NCBI GenBank assembly: GCA_900545165.1
Contig: UQYA01000004.1
Span: 1-50,956 of the forward strand
From: an uncultured Collinsella sp.
GTDB taxonomy: Bacteria; Actinomycetota; Coriobacteriia; Coriobacteriales; Coriobacteriaceae
DNA length: 50,956 nucleotides
Direction: 5' to 3'
The notes beneath the pieces are model-generated. The model ran no database searches, was not told the origin of the DNA, and was given only the letters and a program-made list of their open reading frames with translations. The position numbers and the translations under genes were made by a program. Below, piece by piece: positions 7,881-16,617 of this stretch (positions within the stretch are counted from its first letter, which is position 1; each line of letters begins with the position of its first letter).

Positions 7881-9998
7881 ATGGCATCGAGAGCTATGCA
7901 TGACGGTCGCTCCGTGGTGACGACATGCGGGGGATGCTATGCCGATTGCGCCTTTGCGGCACGCGTTGAGGACGGTCGCGTGGTGGCCGAGTTGCCGGTG
8001 CCAGGGCATCCGTGCGCGGCGCGTGCCCTGTGCGCCCGCGGGCGCCATCGCCTGGCAATGCCGTTTGACGAGCGCGACCGGATTTTGCACCCCATGCGAC
8101 GCCGCCGGGATGGCTCGGGGTTTGATGCGATTACCTGGGACGAGGCGTTTGCTCAGATTGCCGAGCGCCTTTTGGGGATTGTTGACGGGCATGGTCCGCG
8201 AGCGCTGGGCATGACACTTGGTGTGCCCTCGTTCGACCGCTACTGGGCCTATCGCTTTATGCATGCGCTGGGCTCGCCCAACGTGTACGGTGCCGATGGC
8301 GCCTGCGAGGTAAGCCGACTTACCGGTTGGGAGCACAGCTTGGGCTATAGTCCCGCCTCCGACCTGGCGCATACCGATTGCATCATGTATCTGGGGCGCT
8401 CCATTGTCGATTCGTCGACGATGGGGGCCGTTGATGCGCTCAACGATGCCCGTCGACGTGGGGCTAAGATTATCGTGGTTGACCCCCGGCGCAGTGGCTC
8501 GGCTGCGCTTGCCGACCGCTGGCTGCGCGTACGTCCTGGATGCGATCTGGCGTTGCTGCTGGGTATCGCACATGTGCTGGTAGCCGAAGACCTGTACGAT
8601 CACGAGTTCGTGGACCGCTACGCCACAGGCTTTGACGAGCTGGCGCAGGCGGCCAGTGCTTGGACACCCGAGTGGGCCGAATCGATGTGCGACGTGCCGG
8701 CCGCAGAGATTGTCGCCACGGCGCGCGATCTCGCTGCCGCCGCGCCTGCAGCTGTGGTGGATGCGGGTTTTCATGGTGGCATCGGCATCGCGTATGCCAA
8801 TAGCACCCAGACCGCACGCGCTATCTGCTTGGTCGATGTGCTGCTGGGCTGTATTGGACATGCGGGTGGCGCGCTCAATCCGCCCACACCGCTTTCACTG
8901 GGCGACCTCGATCCCACTCGCTTTGCGACGCCGCCGGTGCCGCGCGAGCCCAAGCTGGGGTCCGAGCGCTATCCACTGGTCGATCCGGTGCGCGGACTGT
9001 GCACGACCATCGGTCAGTCGATTCTTGCCGGCGATTTGCGTGGGCTCATCGTCTATGCCAGTAACCCCGGTGCGGGCTATGGCAATGCACAGGCTTGGTT
9101 GGGTATTTTGCAGCAGCTCGACTTGCTTGTGACGATTGATATTCGTTGGTCCGAGACGGCGCGTGCTTCTGACTTCGTGCTGCCCGACGTGACGTATCTG
9201 GAGGCCGACCGCGGTGTGGGCACGGTCGTGGGCGTCAACGATTCGCGCGTGTTCTACCGCAACGCCGTGCTGCCCGTGCAGCATGACGGCACGCGTCCCG
9301 GTCGGGAGATTTTTGCCGGTCTGGCGCAGGCGTGTGGCGTGGGCGAGTATTTCCAGTTTACGTCTGACGATCTGACGGCTGCCCAGGTGGCGCCGTTTGG
9401 AATTGACCTCGCTGCGCTTAAGGAGCGCGGTTGGGCCGATACGGGCGTGCCGCTGCCGTCGCGCACGGGTGAGCCGGCGATTCCCCTGGATGGCGGCAAA
9501 ATTGCGCTGGCAAGCGACGTATGGGAACGAGCCGGCCTGGGTTGTGTACCCAACTGGATCGCTCCCATGGTGGAGCCTGGCCCGGGGATGTTTCGCCTCA
9601 TTAGCGGCAACCGTCCCTTTGAGTCGCATACCTCGCGCAGGCTCGCTGCCCAAGGTGCCGCCGAGGCTGGATCGGACCTGGATGCCGTGCAGATGAATGC
9701 CGATGCTGCTGCGCACATGGGCATCGCCGACGGCGAGATCGTCGAACTCGTGAGCGACATGGGCCGCGACCGCGTGCGCGTGGAGACGACGCCCTATCTG
9801 CATCCGGCGTGCATCTTCACCTCGGCCGCTCCCGGCGGGCGTTCGTTTGGCGCCGATGCCGGTGGCGCTCAAGCCTTGGGCGTGGGCCCGCTCGACCATA
9901 CGCCGTTGCGTTGGGGCCCGTTGACGGGCGCTGCGCTCACCCAGGAAAACGCCGTTCGCGTGGAAAAGATCGCGGCACGCGAGGATAATAGCGACTGA
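7881..9998 (+). CDS. Molybdopterin oxidoreductase, DMSO-reductase family, cytoplasmic
   Basis: 705-residue molybdopterin-guanine-dinucleotide enzyme. The N-terminal [4Fe-4S] ligands are C16, C19, C23 and C51, followed by ARG. The residue expected to bind molybdenum is C142 in GACEVSRLTGW, the CxxS pattern of thiosulfate/polysulfide-type enzymes; there is no in-frame TGA that would encode Sec. No Tat signal precedes the cluster, so the enzyme is probably cytoplasmic. The C-terminal MGD-binding domain is present (SGNRPFESHTSRR, then the MNADAAAHMGI region). It lies between focA and selA, which suggests a formate- or Se-linked role, but the substrate cannot be told. Start ATG 7881 has a GGAAGGA site about 10 bases upstream. 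Confidence 0.85.
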   Translation: MASRAMHDGRSVVTTCGGCYADCAFAARVEDGRVVAELPVPGHPCAARALCARGRHRLAMPFDERDRILHPMRRRRDGSGFDAITWDEAFAQIAERLLGIVDGHGPRALGMTLGVPSFDRYWAYRFMHALGSPNVYGADGACEVSRLTGWEHSLGYSPASDLAHTDCIMYLGRSIVDSSTMGAVDALNDARRRGAKIIVVDPRRSGSAALADRWLRVRPGCDLALLLGIAHVLVAEDLYDHEFVDRYATGFDELAQAASAWTPEWAESMCDVPAAEIVATARDLAAAAPAAVVDAGFHGGIGIAYANSTQTARAICLVDVLLGCIGHAGGALNPPTPLSLGDLDPTRFATPPVPREPKLGSERYPLVDPVRGLCTTIGQSILAGDLRGLIVYASNPGAGYGNAQAWLGILQQLDLLVTIDIRWSETARASDFVLPDVTYLEADRGVGTVVGVNDSRVFYRNAVLPVQHDGTRPGREIFAGLAQACGVGEYFQFTSDDLTAAQVAPFGIDLAALKERGWADTGVPLPSRTGEPAIPLDGGKIALASDVWERAGLGCVPNWIAPMVEPGPGMFRLISGNRPFESHTSRRLAAQGAAEAGSDLDAVQMNADAAAHMGIADGEIVELVSDMGRDRVRVETTPYLHPACIFTSAAPGGRSFGADAGGAQALGVGPLDHTPLRWGPLTGAALTQENAVRVEKIAAREDNSD

Positions 9999-10074
9999 TT
10001 GACTCAGCCGATCGAATTGGCTGATAGTTTGACGTTCGAACGATTGATTCACCTTTGGTTTTGAAAGGTCGCAC

Positions 10075-11532
10075 ATGAGCGATAGCCAGAACATGTCCGA
10101 TGAGGTACGCGCCCGCCTTCGCGCTATTCCTTCCGTCAACGAGCTGCTCGCAGAGTGGCCGGTTGTGAAGACGGCGGGGGAGACCTGCGACGCGGTGGTG
10201 CATGCCGCCGTCACGGCCGAGCTCGATGAGGAGCGCGCCGCGATTCGTGCCGGCGCCGCCCCGCGTTCCAAGCGCGAGCTGGCCTCGGCCATCGAGTGGC
10301 GTGCGCATCGCTCCGCTTTGCCGAGCCTGCGTCCCGCCGTCAACGCCACGGGTGTGGTTATCCATACCAACTTGGGTCGAGCCCCGCTCGCGGAGTCGGC
10401 GGCAAAGGCCGTGGCCGAGGTCGCACGCGGCTACAGCACGCTCGAGTACAGCATTGACACCTGCTCGCGCGGGTCGCGCAAGGAGCACGCCGCGCAACTG
10501 ATTCGGTCGCTTACCGGTGCCGAGGACGCGCTGGTCGTTAACAATAACGCGGCTGCCGTGCTGTTGGTGCTGGCGACCCATGCCGCAGGCAAGGAGGTCA
10601 TCGTCAGCCGCGGCGAGCTTGTCGAGATCGGCGGCAGTTTCCGTATCCCCGATGTTATGGAGGCCTCGGGTGCCAAGCTCGTTGAGGTCGGCGCCACCAA
10701 CCGCACGCATTTGAGCGACTATGAGCGCGCCATCACGCCCGACACGGCCATGATCCTCAAGGTCCATCCTTCCAACTACCGTATCGAGGGTTTCCACGAG
10801 GAGGTAGGTTCTCGGGAGCTTGCGGCGCTTGCTCACAAGCATGGTCTACTGTTCTACGAGGACCAGGGGTCGGGCGCGCTCCTGCCCGATGACATCCTGG
10901 TGCGCGGCGGCGAGGAGACCACGCCGACCTCGGTTGCCGCCGGGCTCGACATCGTGTCGTGCTCGGGCGATAAGCTGCTCGGTGCCGCACAAGCGGGCAT
11001 TATCATGGGTCGTCGCGATCTGGTCCAGGCCTGCGGGTCGCATCCGCTTATGCGTGCCCTGCGCCCGGGCAAGCTCGCACTGGCGGCGCTCGAGGCTACA
11101 CTGCGCATTTACATGGACGGGGCGGATGTGGCCCATCGCGAAGTGCCGGTACTCAACATGCTCACGCTTCCGCAGGCTCATCTGGAGCGTCGCGCACGCA
11201 AGTTGCGCGATCTGATGGTGGCGGGCCTCGATAAGGCTGGCTGCCCGTGCGCCGTTCAGGTGGAGATCGTCGACGAGTCGTCGACTCCCGGCGGCGGCTC
11301 GCTGCCTACCGTCGAGTTGCCCACCATGTGCGTTGCCGTGCGTCTTGTCGATGAGCGTCTTTCCGTTGACGCACTCAAGCGCTCGCTCGTCCAAGATTTC
11401 GACACTCCGGTCGTCACACGAACCTCGCACGATCGCATTTTGTTTGACGTCCGTACGCTCGTGGGCGACCGCGATATCGAGACGGCGGCATCGACGCTCG
11501 TCGCGTGCGTTGAGAAGGCGATTGCTCGATGA
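10075..11532 (+). CDS. selA: L-seryl-tRNA(Sec) selenium transferase
   Basis: 485-residue PLP enzyme that converts Ser-tRNA(Sec) to Sec-tRNA(Sec) using selenophosphate. The PLP lysine is K300 in SCSGDKLLGAAQAG, the usual SelA context, and NATGVVIHTNLGRAPLAE near residue 86 is the conserved N-terminal motif. Length is typical. The ATG follows a GAAAGG site. The stop overlaps the selB start (ATGA), so selA and selB are translationally coupled, and selC lies just downstream. Together these supply Sec insertion; selD, the selenophosphate synthetase, is not in the window. Confidence 0.96.
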   Translation: MSDSQNMSDEVRARLRAIPSVNELLAEWPVVKTAGETCDAVVHAAVTAELDEERAAIRAGAAPRSKRELASAIEWRAHRSALPSLRPAVNATGVVIHTNLGRAPLAESAAKAVAEVARGYSTLEYSIDTCSRGSRKEHAAQLIRSLTGAEDALVVNNNAAAVLLVLATHAAGKEVIVSRGELVEIGGSFRIPDVMEASGAKLVEVGATNRTHLSDYERAITPDTAMILKVHPSNYRIEGFHEEVGSRELAALAHKHGLLFYEDQGSGALLPDDILVRGGEETTPTSVAAGLDIVSCSGDKLLGAAQAGIIMGRRDLVQACGSHPLMRALRPGKLALAALEATLRIYMDGADVAHREVPVLNMLTLPQAHLERRARKLRDLMVAGLDKAGCPCAVQVEIVDESSTPGGGSLPTVELPTMCVAVRLVDERLSVDALKRSLVQDFDTPVVTRTSHDRILFDVRTLVGDRDIETAASTLVACVEKAIAR

Positions 11533-13496
11533 GTGAGGTTCAAGCGCTGGTAGAGTGTCCCGTTATCGTTGGCACGGCGGGCCACGTTGACCATGGTAAG
11601 TCGGCACTGATCGAGGCGTTGACCGGCAAGAATCCCGACCGTCTGGAGGTTGAGCGCCGTCGCGGTATGACCGTGGAGCTGGGCTTTGGCGAGCTGGCAC
11701 TGCCGAGTGGCAAGATCGTTGGCCTGGTCGACGTGCCGGGCCACGCGCATTACTTGCGCGCCATGGTGCAGGGCGCCACGGGCATCGACGTGGCGGTGCT
11801 GGTGGTCTCTGCCGTTGAGGGCGTAATGCCGCAGACCCGCGAGCACGTGCATGTGCTGGAGCTGCTGGGCGTTACGCATATGGTGGTCGCGCTGACGATG
11901 TGTGACTTGGCCGACGCCGAGATGACCGAGCTTGCCGAGCTCGACGTCGATGACTTTTTGTCGGGTACCGTGTTTGCGGATGCGCCGATTGTGCCTGTGT
12001 CGTCCAAGACCGGCGCGGGAATCGATGACCTGCTGGCTGCGCTCGACGAGCAGGTTGCCGCTTGCTGGGATTCTTGCCGCGACCGTGCCGAGCGGAGCGA
12101 TGCCGCGCCGCGCCTGCCGATTGACCGCTGCTTTACGATCAAGGGCGCCGGCACCGTCGTGACGGGAACGCTGCACGATGCGCCGGTTGCGGTGGGCGAC
12201 GAGCTGATGGCTTTGCCGTCGCGTACGGTCTGCCGTGTCCGCGGGATTCAGGTGCATGGCGATACGCCGCGCGCGCTGCCTGGGCAACGCGTGGCGCTCA
12301 ACCTGGTTGGTGACGGTGTCGCGGCGCTTGACCGTGGCGAGATGCTGGGCGTGGCGGACCGCTTTGGTCAGACGTTGCGCTTTATGATGACGTTCACTTA
12401 CTTGGGTCGCGAGGGAGCCAAGCCGCGTATGCTCGAGTCGGGTGCGCGTGTGCACGTGATGGCGGGTACAGCCGAGGTTGTCGGTCGCATCATGTTCATG
12501 GAGGGCGAGGCCCCCATGGCGGTGGGCGAGACCCGTATTGTTCAGGTGCGCTTGGAAAACTCGCTGCCGCTGCGTGCCGGGGACCATGCTGTGGTGCTGT
12601 CCTATTCGCCCGTGATGCTTATTGGTGGCGGGCGTGTGCTGCTTTCGCGCTGCCGTCGCTCGCGCGAGCTTGCCGAAGGAGAGCGTGCGCTGTATGCGGC
12701 GCTCGAGGCCGGAGATATTGAGGGCGCTGTGGATGCGTGGCTGGCGCTGCAAGCGCTGCCGGTTGCGGCTGCCGATGTTACCGCGGCGCTCGATCTTGTT
12801 GCCGGTGAGGCTGAGGCGGCGTTGCGCGAGTTGGTGGCGAAGGGCGCTGCTCGCGCGCTTGCTGGCTCGGATGGCTCGCTGTATGCAGATGCTTCCGTGC
12901 TCGACGCAGCGATGGATGCCCTTGCGGCGACCCTGTCAGCCATGCACGCGGCGGCTCCCAAGGAGACGGGCTTTACGCCTGGCGCCGTTGCCCATGCTGC
13001 GTGGCCTGCCGCTGATGAAGGCGTTGCCTCGGCTCTGATTGCCGAGGGCTGCTCGCGTGGCGTGTGCGCCGCCGAGGGCGCCGAGGTATTCGATCCGCAT
13101 TCGGCCGCCGCGGCGGCACGCGTGGTGCGAGAGGCTTGCGAGCGCATTGTCGCGCTGCTTGACGAGGCTGGCCTGGACGCACCGGCGCTTCCCGAGGTGG
13201 GCGAACAGCTGCAGCTCGGCCGCGACACCATGACGCGTGCCCTGCGCGAGCTTTCGCTCAACCGCTCAATCGTTAAGGTCGAACGTGACGTTGCCCTGTC
13301 CGCTGCCGCCGAGGCTCATGCGCGTGAGCTCGTCGCCGCCGCCATTGAGGCAGCCGGCGGCGCTGCCACTACGAGCGTGCTGCGCGAGGCCCTGGGCGTG
13401 TCGCGCAAACGCGCCATCAGCATCTTGGAGCACCTGGATGCCGTGCGCTTTACGGTGCTCGACAAGGAGGCCGGCGGCCTGAGGTCCCTGCGCTAG
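11529..13496 (+). CDS. selB: Selenocysteine-specific elongation factor SelB
   Basis: 655-residue translation GTPase that delivers Sec-tRNA(Sec) to UGA codons marked by a SECIS hairpin. The G1 motif GHVDHGKS is at residue ~17 and the G3 motif DVPGH at ~73. The G4 region reads LTMCDL where TKxD is usual, so the Lys is replaced. EF-Tu-like domains 2 and 3 follow, then a C-terminal half with winged-helix repeats (ending ...LREALGVSRKRAISILEHLDA) that normally bind the SECIS RNA. It overlaps selA by 4 bases. A palindromic repeat and selC come next. Confidence 0.95.
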   Translation: MSEVQALVECPVIVGTAGHVDHGKSALIEALTGKNPDRLEVERRRGMTVELGFGELALPSGKIVGLVDVPGHAHYLRAMVQGATGIDVAVLVVSAVEGVMPQTREHVHVLELLGVTHMVVALTMCDLADAEMTELAELDVDDFLSGTVFADAPIVPVSSKTGAGIDDLLAALDEQVAACWDSCRDRAERSDAAPRLPIDRCFTIKGAGTVVTGTLHDAPVAVGDELMALPSRTVCRVRGIQVHGDTPRALPGQRVALNLVGDGVAALDRGEMLGVADRFGQTLRFMMTFTYLGREGAKPRMLESGARVHVMAGTAEVVGRIMFMEGEAPMAVGETRIVQVRLENSLPLRAGDHAVVLSYSPVMLIGGGRVLLSRCRRSRELAEGERALYAALEAGDIEGAVDAWLALQALPVAAADVTAALDLVAGEAEAALRELVAKGAARALAGSDGSLYADASVLDAAMDALAATLSAMHAAAPKETGFTPGAVAHAAWPAADEGVASALIAEGCSRGVCAAEGAEVFDPHSAAAAARVVREACERIVALLDEAGLDAPALPEVGEQLQLGRDTMTRALRELSLNRSIVKVERDVALSAAAEAHARELVAAAIEAAGGAATTSVLREALGVSRKRAISILEHLDAVRFTVLDKEAGGLRSLR

Positions 13497-13508
13497 GCCA
13501 CCCTTATC

Positions 13509-13575
13509 AGTTGCGGTGAAATAGTTCCTGTTTTTGGGGTCTTGCAGCCTAAGCGGGAACTATTCCACCGCAACT
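13509..13575. repeat. Palindromic repeat, family A, copy 1
   Basis: Inverted repeat starting AGTTGCGGTGAAATAGTTCC and ending in its near reverse complement (GGGAACTATTCCACCGCAACT), with about 25 bases between. It lies between the selB stop and the selC promoter. It is one of five family A copies in the window; all are intergenic, and the outer AGTTGCGGTG...CACCGCAACT is the best conserved part. Confidence 0.75.
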
Positions 13576-13614
13576 TCTTGCTCGTCTTTTTGGGATAGAG
13601 CCGTTTCGGTTTGG

Positions 13615-13620
13615 TAAAAT
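13615..13620 (+). promoter_or_regulatory. Probable -10 box for selC
   Basis: TAAAAT lies 12 bases before the mature 5' end of tRNA-Sec, a spacing that suits a short leader. A weak -35 (TTGGGA, spacer about 18) lies upstream. This is an inference from position and sequence only. Confidence 0.4.
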
Positions 13621-13632
13621 ACCGCCGCACTT

Positions 13633-13729
13633 GGGAACGGATGGGCTCCGGTGGGCTCCGCGGTCCTCAAAACCGTTGCGAGGCGTGCAAAACGTCTTGG
13701 ATGTGTTCGATTCACATACGTTCCCGCCA
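13633..13729 (+). tRNA. selC: tRNA-Sec (anticodon TCA)
   Basis: A 97-nt tRNA including an encoded CCA. The acceptor GGGAACG pairs with CGTTCCC before discriminator G. The anticodon stem GCGGT/ACCGT closes a 7-nt loop CCTCAAA with anticodon TCA. The long variable arm has an 8-bp stem (CGAGGCGT/ACGTCTTG). The T arm is ATGTG-TTCGATT-CACAT. The D-loop region TCCGGTG matches that of E. coli tRNA-Sec at the same distance from the 5' end. The extended variable arm, UCA anticodon and adjacency to selAB make the identity firm. Odd points are C in place of the near-universal U33, an apparent G-A mismatch at the eighth acceptor pair, and a weak outer D-stem. Confidence 0.93.
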
Positions 13730-13883
13730 TACGCTACCAGCGCTTTTGTGCTCGCGGTCTTGCTGCGTGCCGCAAAGGCGCTGTTTTGTTTTTGCACGAG
13801 CTTTTCGTAGCGCCGTTATTTCGGCGGCGGTATTTGGCTTCGTGTGTCGGGTTTCGAACATGCCGATGGAGGTGTTTTGCCGT

Positions 13884-14516
13884 ATGACTACCGTAAGACG
13901 TGCCGATCTTTCTTGTGTCGTCCAAGCGGGCGGGCTGTCCTCGCGCATGGGCTGCGATAAGGCGCGCATGGCGTTTTGCGGCGAGCCGCTCATCGAGCGT
14001 GTGCTGGGTCGGCTGGCGCCAGTTGCCGGCGAGTTGGTCGTGACGACTTCGCGTCCCAGCGAGCTTGCCTATCTTGAGGAGCGCGCGTTTGGCGGCCTGG
14101 TGCCGCGTGTGGTGGCGGACCTTGAAGGACCGGCGGGTGCCATGCGCGGCATCGCGAGCTCGTTGGCCGCGGCCCGATTGCCGCTCGTGGCGATCGTCGC
14201 CTGCGATATGCCGTTCGTCTCGCCAGAACTGATCGGCGCGCTTGCCGATCGTGTTGAGGCCGAGGCGCTCGACGTGTGCGTGCCGCGCGAGGAGCGGGGG
14301 ATTGAGCCGTTTTGCGCCGTCTGGCGCCGTGACGCTTGTGCGCCGGTTGCCCAAGAGCTGCTTGCCTGCGACCGACAGCGCATTCGCTGCCTGATCAATC
14401 GCGTTCAGGCCGGTTATATGGATGAGCCGCAGATTGTTAAGGCCGCGGGCTCGACGCTCTGCTTCGAAAACGTCAATACGCCCGAGGAGTTTGCGGCGGC
14501 TGAGTTACTCGCCTAG
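13884..14516 (+). CDS. mobA: Molybdenum cofactor guanylyltransferase (MobA-like)
   Basis: 210-residue nucleotidyltransferase with the family N-terminal loop QAGGLSSRMGCDKA, then LEGPAGAMRGIASSL and VACDMPFVSPEL, the two other strand motifs of MobA. MobA attaches GMP to molybdopterin to give the bis-MGD cofactor used by DMSO-reductase-family enzymes such as the one at 7881-9998 and formate dehydrogenases. ATG 13884 is chosen because GGAGGTG lies about 10 bases upstream; the frame stays open further upstream but would then run through selC. The MocA/MobA split is subtle; the LEGPAG signature favours MobA. Confidence 0.85.
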   Translation: MTTVRRADLSCVVQAGGLSSRMGCDKARMAFCGEPLIERVLGRLAPVAGELVVTTSRPSELAYLEERAFGGLVPRVVADLEGPAGAMRGIASSLAAARLPLVAIVACDMPFVSPELIGALADRVEAEALDVCVPREERGIEPFCAVWRRDACAPVAQELLACDRQRIRCLINRVQAGYMDEPQIVKAAGSTLCFENVNTPEEFAAAELLA

Positions 14517-14531
14517 ACGATTGGAGTTGCC

Positions 14532-14927
14532 ATGTCTCACGATATTTGTCCCGACACGGGAGAGCCTTGCACTTGCGATGGTTCCGAGCCCTGTACCTGC
14601 GGCTGCGGTGGCTGTGGACATACTGCGGAAGAGGAAGCGGCCGCCGCGGCGTATCGTGAGGCACACCGCGAAGGCCCATCCGGTGATGCCCTCGACCACG
14701 AGCGCAAGATTATCGTTTCGTTCGATAGCACCTTCGATGTGATGGAATGCGAACAGCTGTGTCTTGCCGCCGGTGTGCCCGGGCGCATCATGCCACTGCC
14801 CGGCTCCATCACCGCCGGCTGCGGGCTGTGCTGGGCCATGCCGTTCTCGGGCGATGCACTCGCCGCCTTCCGCGCTGCCACCGAAGGCCGCATAACCCCC
14901 GCCGACTACCATCAGCTCGTCCTCTAA
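14532..14927 (+). CDS. DUF3343 (putative Se/S carrier-like) protein with Cys-rich N terminus
   Basis: 131 residues. The C-terminal ~75 residues match the DUF3343 pattern: VSFDSTFDVMECEQLC, then GVPGRIMPLPGSITAGCGLCWAMP, where the GCGL cysteines are the proposed carrier site. The first ~35 residues contain nine cysteines in CxC and CxxC spacings (CPDTGEPCTC, EPCTCGCGGCGH), which is unusual and could bind a metal. DUF3343 proteins are commonly found beside selenium genes and are annotated as putative Se/S carriers; that role is not proven. The gene is 15 bases after mobA, so probably the same transcript. Confidence 0.8.
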   Translation: MSHDICPDTGEPCTCDGSEPCTCGCGGCGHTAEEEAAAAAYREAHREGPSGDALDHERKIIVSFDSTFDVMECEQLCLAAGVPGRIMPLPGSITAGCGLCWAMPFSGDALAAFRAATEGRITPADYHQLVL

Positions 14928-14935
14928 CCACCCAC

Positions 14936-14970
14936 ACCACCACAAAGGTACCTGTCCCCAATGTGGTGGT
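14936..14970. repeat. Short hairpin, family C, copy 1
   Basis: Perfect 9-bp stem ACCACCACA/TGTGGTGGT with loop AAGGTACCTGTCCCCAA, 8 bases after the DUF3343 stop. Its loop resembles those of hairpins at 29526-29560 and 30854-30886, although the stems differ. No T tract follows, so it is not a classical terminator. Confidence 0.6.
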
Positions 14971-15184
14971 TTGGAACACGTGGACGAAACAGGTTTGAAA
15001 CACGGGTTTTGCGCGTCAGACACTCAAAAACGCTTCTACCTGCATCGTAATCAAAATGAAACATCTGCTCGTCGGCTTATGCGAAACTTTGCCGCAACAG
15101 TGCGATATTATCCATACACGATAAAGCTCGCGGCGCATAGGGTGCCGCGACCGATACTTTTCGTTTCCCATCATTGGAGGAAGC

Positions 15185-16540
15185 ATGAGCTACACGCAGA
15201 AAGTTCTCGAAGAGCTCAAGGCCCGCTATCCCGAGCAGCCTGAGTTCATCCAGGCCGCGACCGAGATCCTCGGCACCATTCAGCCGGCGCTCGACGCCCA
15301 CCCCGAGTACGAGGAGGCCGCCCTGCTTGAGCGCCTCGTCGAGCCCGAGCGCATCGTTATGTTCCGTGTTCCCTGGGTCGACGACCAGGGCAAGGTCCAG
15401 GTCAACCGCGGCTACCGCGTCGAGTTCAACTCTGCCATCGGACCCTACAAGGGCGGCCTGCGCTTTAACCCGACGGTCACCCTGGGCATGCTCAAGTTCC
15501 TGGGCCTGGAGCAGATCCTCAAGAACAGCCTGACCACCCTTCCCATGGGCGGCGGCAAGGGCGGTTCCGACTTTGACCCCAAGGGCAAGTCCAACAACGA
15601 GATCATGCACTTCTGCCAGTCCTTCATGACCGAGCTCTATCGCCACATCGGCCCCAACACCGACGTTCCCGCCGGCGACCTGGGCGTTGGCGGCCGCGAG
15701 GTTGCCTACCTGTTCGGTCAGTACAAGCGCCTGACCAACGAGTGGACCGGCGTCCTCACCGGCAAGGGCCTCTCCTTTGGCGGCTCGCTCGCCCGTACCG
15801 AGGCCACCGGTTACGGTCTGGCCTACTTTGTGGACGAGTACCTCAAGAGCCGCGGCGACTCCTTCGAGGGCAAGAACGTCGTCGTTCACGGCTCCGGCAA
15901 CGTCGCTATCTACGCGGTCCAGAAGGTCACTCAGCTCGGTGGCAAGGTGCTCGCCTGCTCCGATACCCACGGCTGGGTCGAGGATCCCGACGGCATCGAC
16001 TACACCGTGCTCGAGCATGTCTACAACAAGAAGCGCTCCGGCCACGACAAGGGCGTTACGCTCGCCATGTACGTTGACGAGAAGTCTAACGCCGTGTGGC
16101 ACGAGGGCGACGGCCGCGGCGTGTGGCAGCTTCCCTGCGATATCGCGCTGCCCTGCGCTCGCGAGAACACGCTGCTGCTCGAGGACGCCCAGGCGCTCGT
16201 CGCCAACGGCTGCAAGGTGGTCGGCGAGGGAGCGAACATGCCCACGACCATCGAGGCCACGACTTACTTCCAGGAGAACGGCGTTGCCTTTATGCCCGGT
16301 AAGGCTGCCAACGCTGGCGGCGTGCTCGTGTCCGGCCTGGAGATGAGCCAGAACGCCGAGCACCTGTCTTGGACCTTCGAGGAGGTCGACGGCAAGCTCG
16401 AGCAGCTCATGCGCGGCATGTTCCACAACGTGGACGACACCGCCAAGGAGTACGGCCAGGAGGGCAACTTCGTTATGGGCGCCAACATCGCCGGCTTCCT
16501 GAAGGTCGCCGATGCCATGCTCGCCCAGGGCGTCTGCTAA
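15185..16540 (+). CDS. gdhA: NADP-type hexameric glutamate dehydrogenase
   Basis: 451-residue GDH of the standard bacterial length, catalysing 2-oxoglutarate + NH4+ + NAD(P)H to glutamate. The glutamate-binding and catalytic region PMGGGKGGSDFDPKGKS (residue ~120) has the catalytic Lys-Asp context, and the Rossmann motif VHGSGNVAIYA follows at ~235. ATG 15185 has an excellent GGAGGAAGC site. The leader contains a small hairpin (TCGCGGC/GCCGCGA at about 15128-15151). It is a single-gene unit with a strong terminator downstream. Cofactor preference is inferred from the subfamily. Confidence 0.95.
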   Translation: MSYTQKVLEELKARYPEQPEFIQAATEILGTIQPALDAHPEYEEAALLERLVEPERIVMFRVPWVDDQGKVQVNRGYRVEFNSAIGPYKGGLRFNPTVTLGMLKFLGLEQILKNSLTTLPMGGGKGGSDFDPKGKSNNEIMHFCQSFMTELYRHIGPNTDVPAGDLGVGGREVAYLFGQYKRLTNEWTGVLTGKGLSFGGSLARTEATGYGLAYFVDEYLKSRGDSFEGKNVVVHGSGNVAIYAVQKVTQLGGKVLACSDTHGWVEDPDGIDYTVLEHVYNKKRSGHDKGVTLAMYVDEKSNAVWHEGDGRGVWQLPCDIALPCARENTLLLEDAQALVANGCKVVGEGANMPTTIEATTYFQENGVAFMPGKAANAGGVLVSGLEMSQNAEHLSWTFEEVDGKLEQLMRGMFHNVDDTAKEYGQEGNFVMGANIAGFLKVADAMLAQGVC

Positions 16541-16567
16541 ATCTTCGCTCGACATAGCATGTGATGA

Positions 16568-16600
16568 GGCTCCCAGCCATTCCGGCTGGGAGCCTTTTCT
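16568..16600 (+). terminator. Rho-independent terminator of gdhA
   Basis: Perfect 11-bp stem GGCTCCCAGCC/GGCTGGGAGCC with loop ATTCC followed by TTTTCT, 27 bases after the gdhA stop. Confidence 0.9.
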
Positions 16601-16617
16601 ATCCCGGAGGATTCCTC

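Noticed and set aside
2481..9998. Selenocysteine codon in the hydrogenase or molybdoenzyme
   Set aside because: Both frames run without an internal TGA, and the relevant ligand positions (C540, C543, C142) are plain Cys codons.
13611..13883. Upstream extension of the MobA-like gene
   Set aside because: It would run through tRNA-Sec and has no family similarity; a good ribosome site supports ATG 13884.
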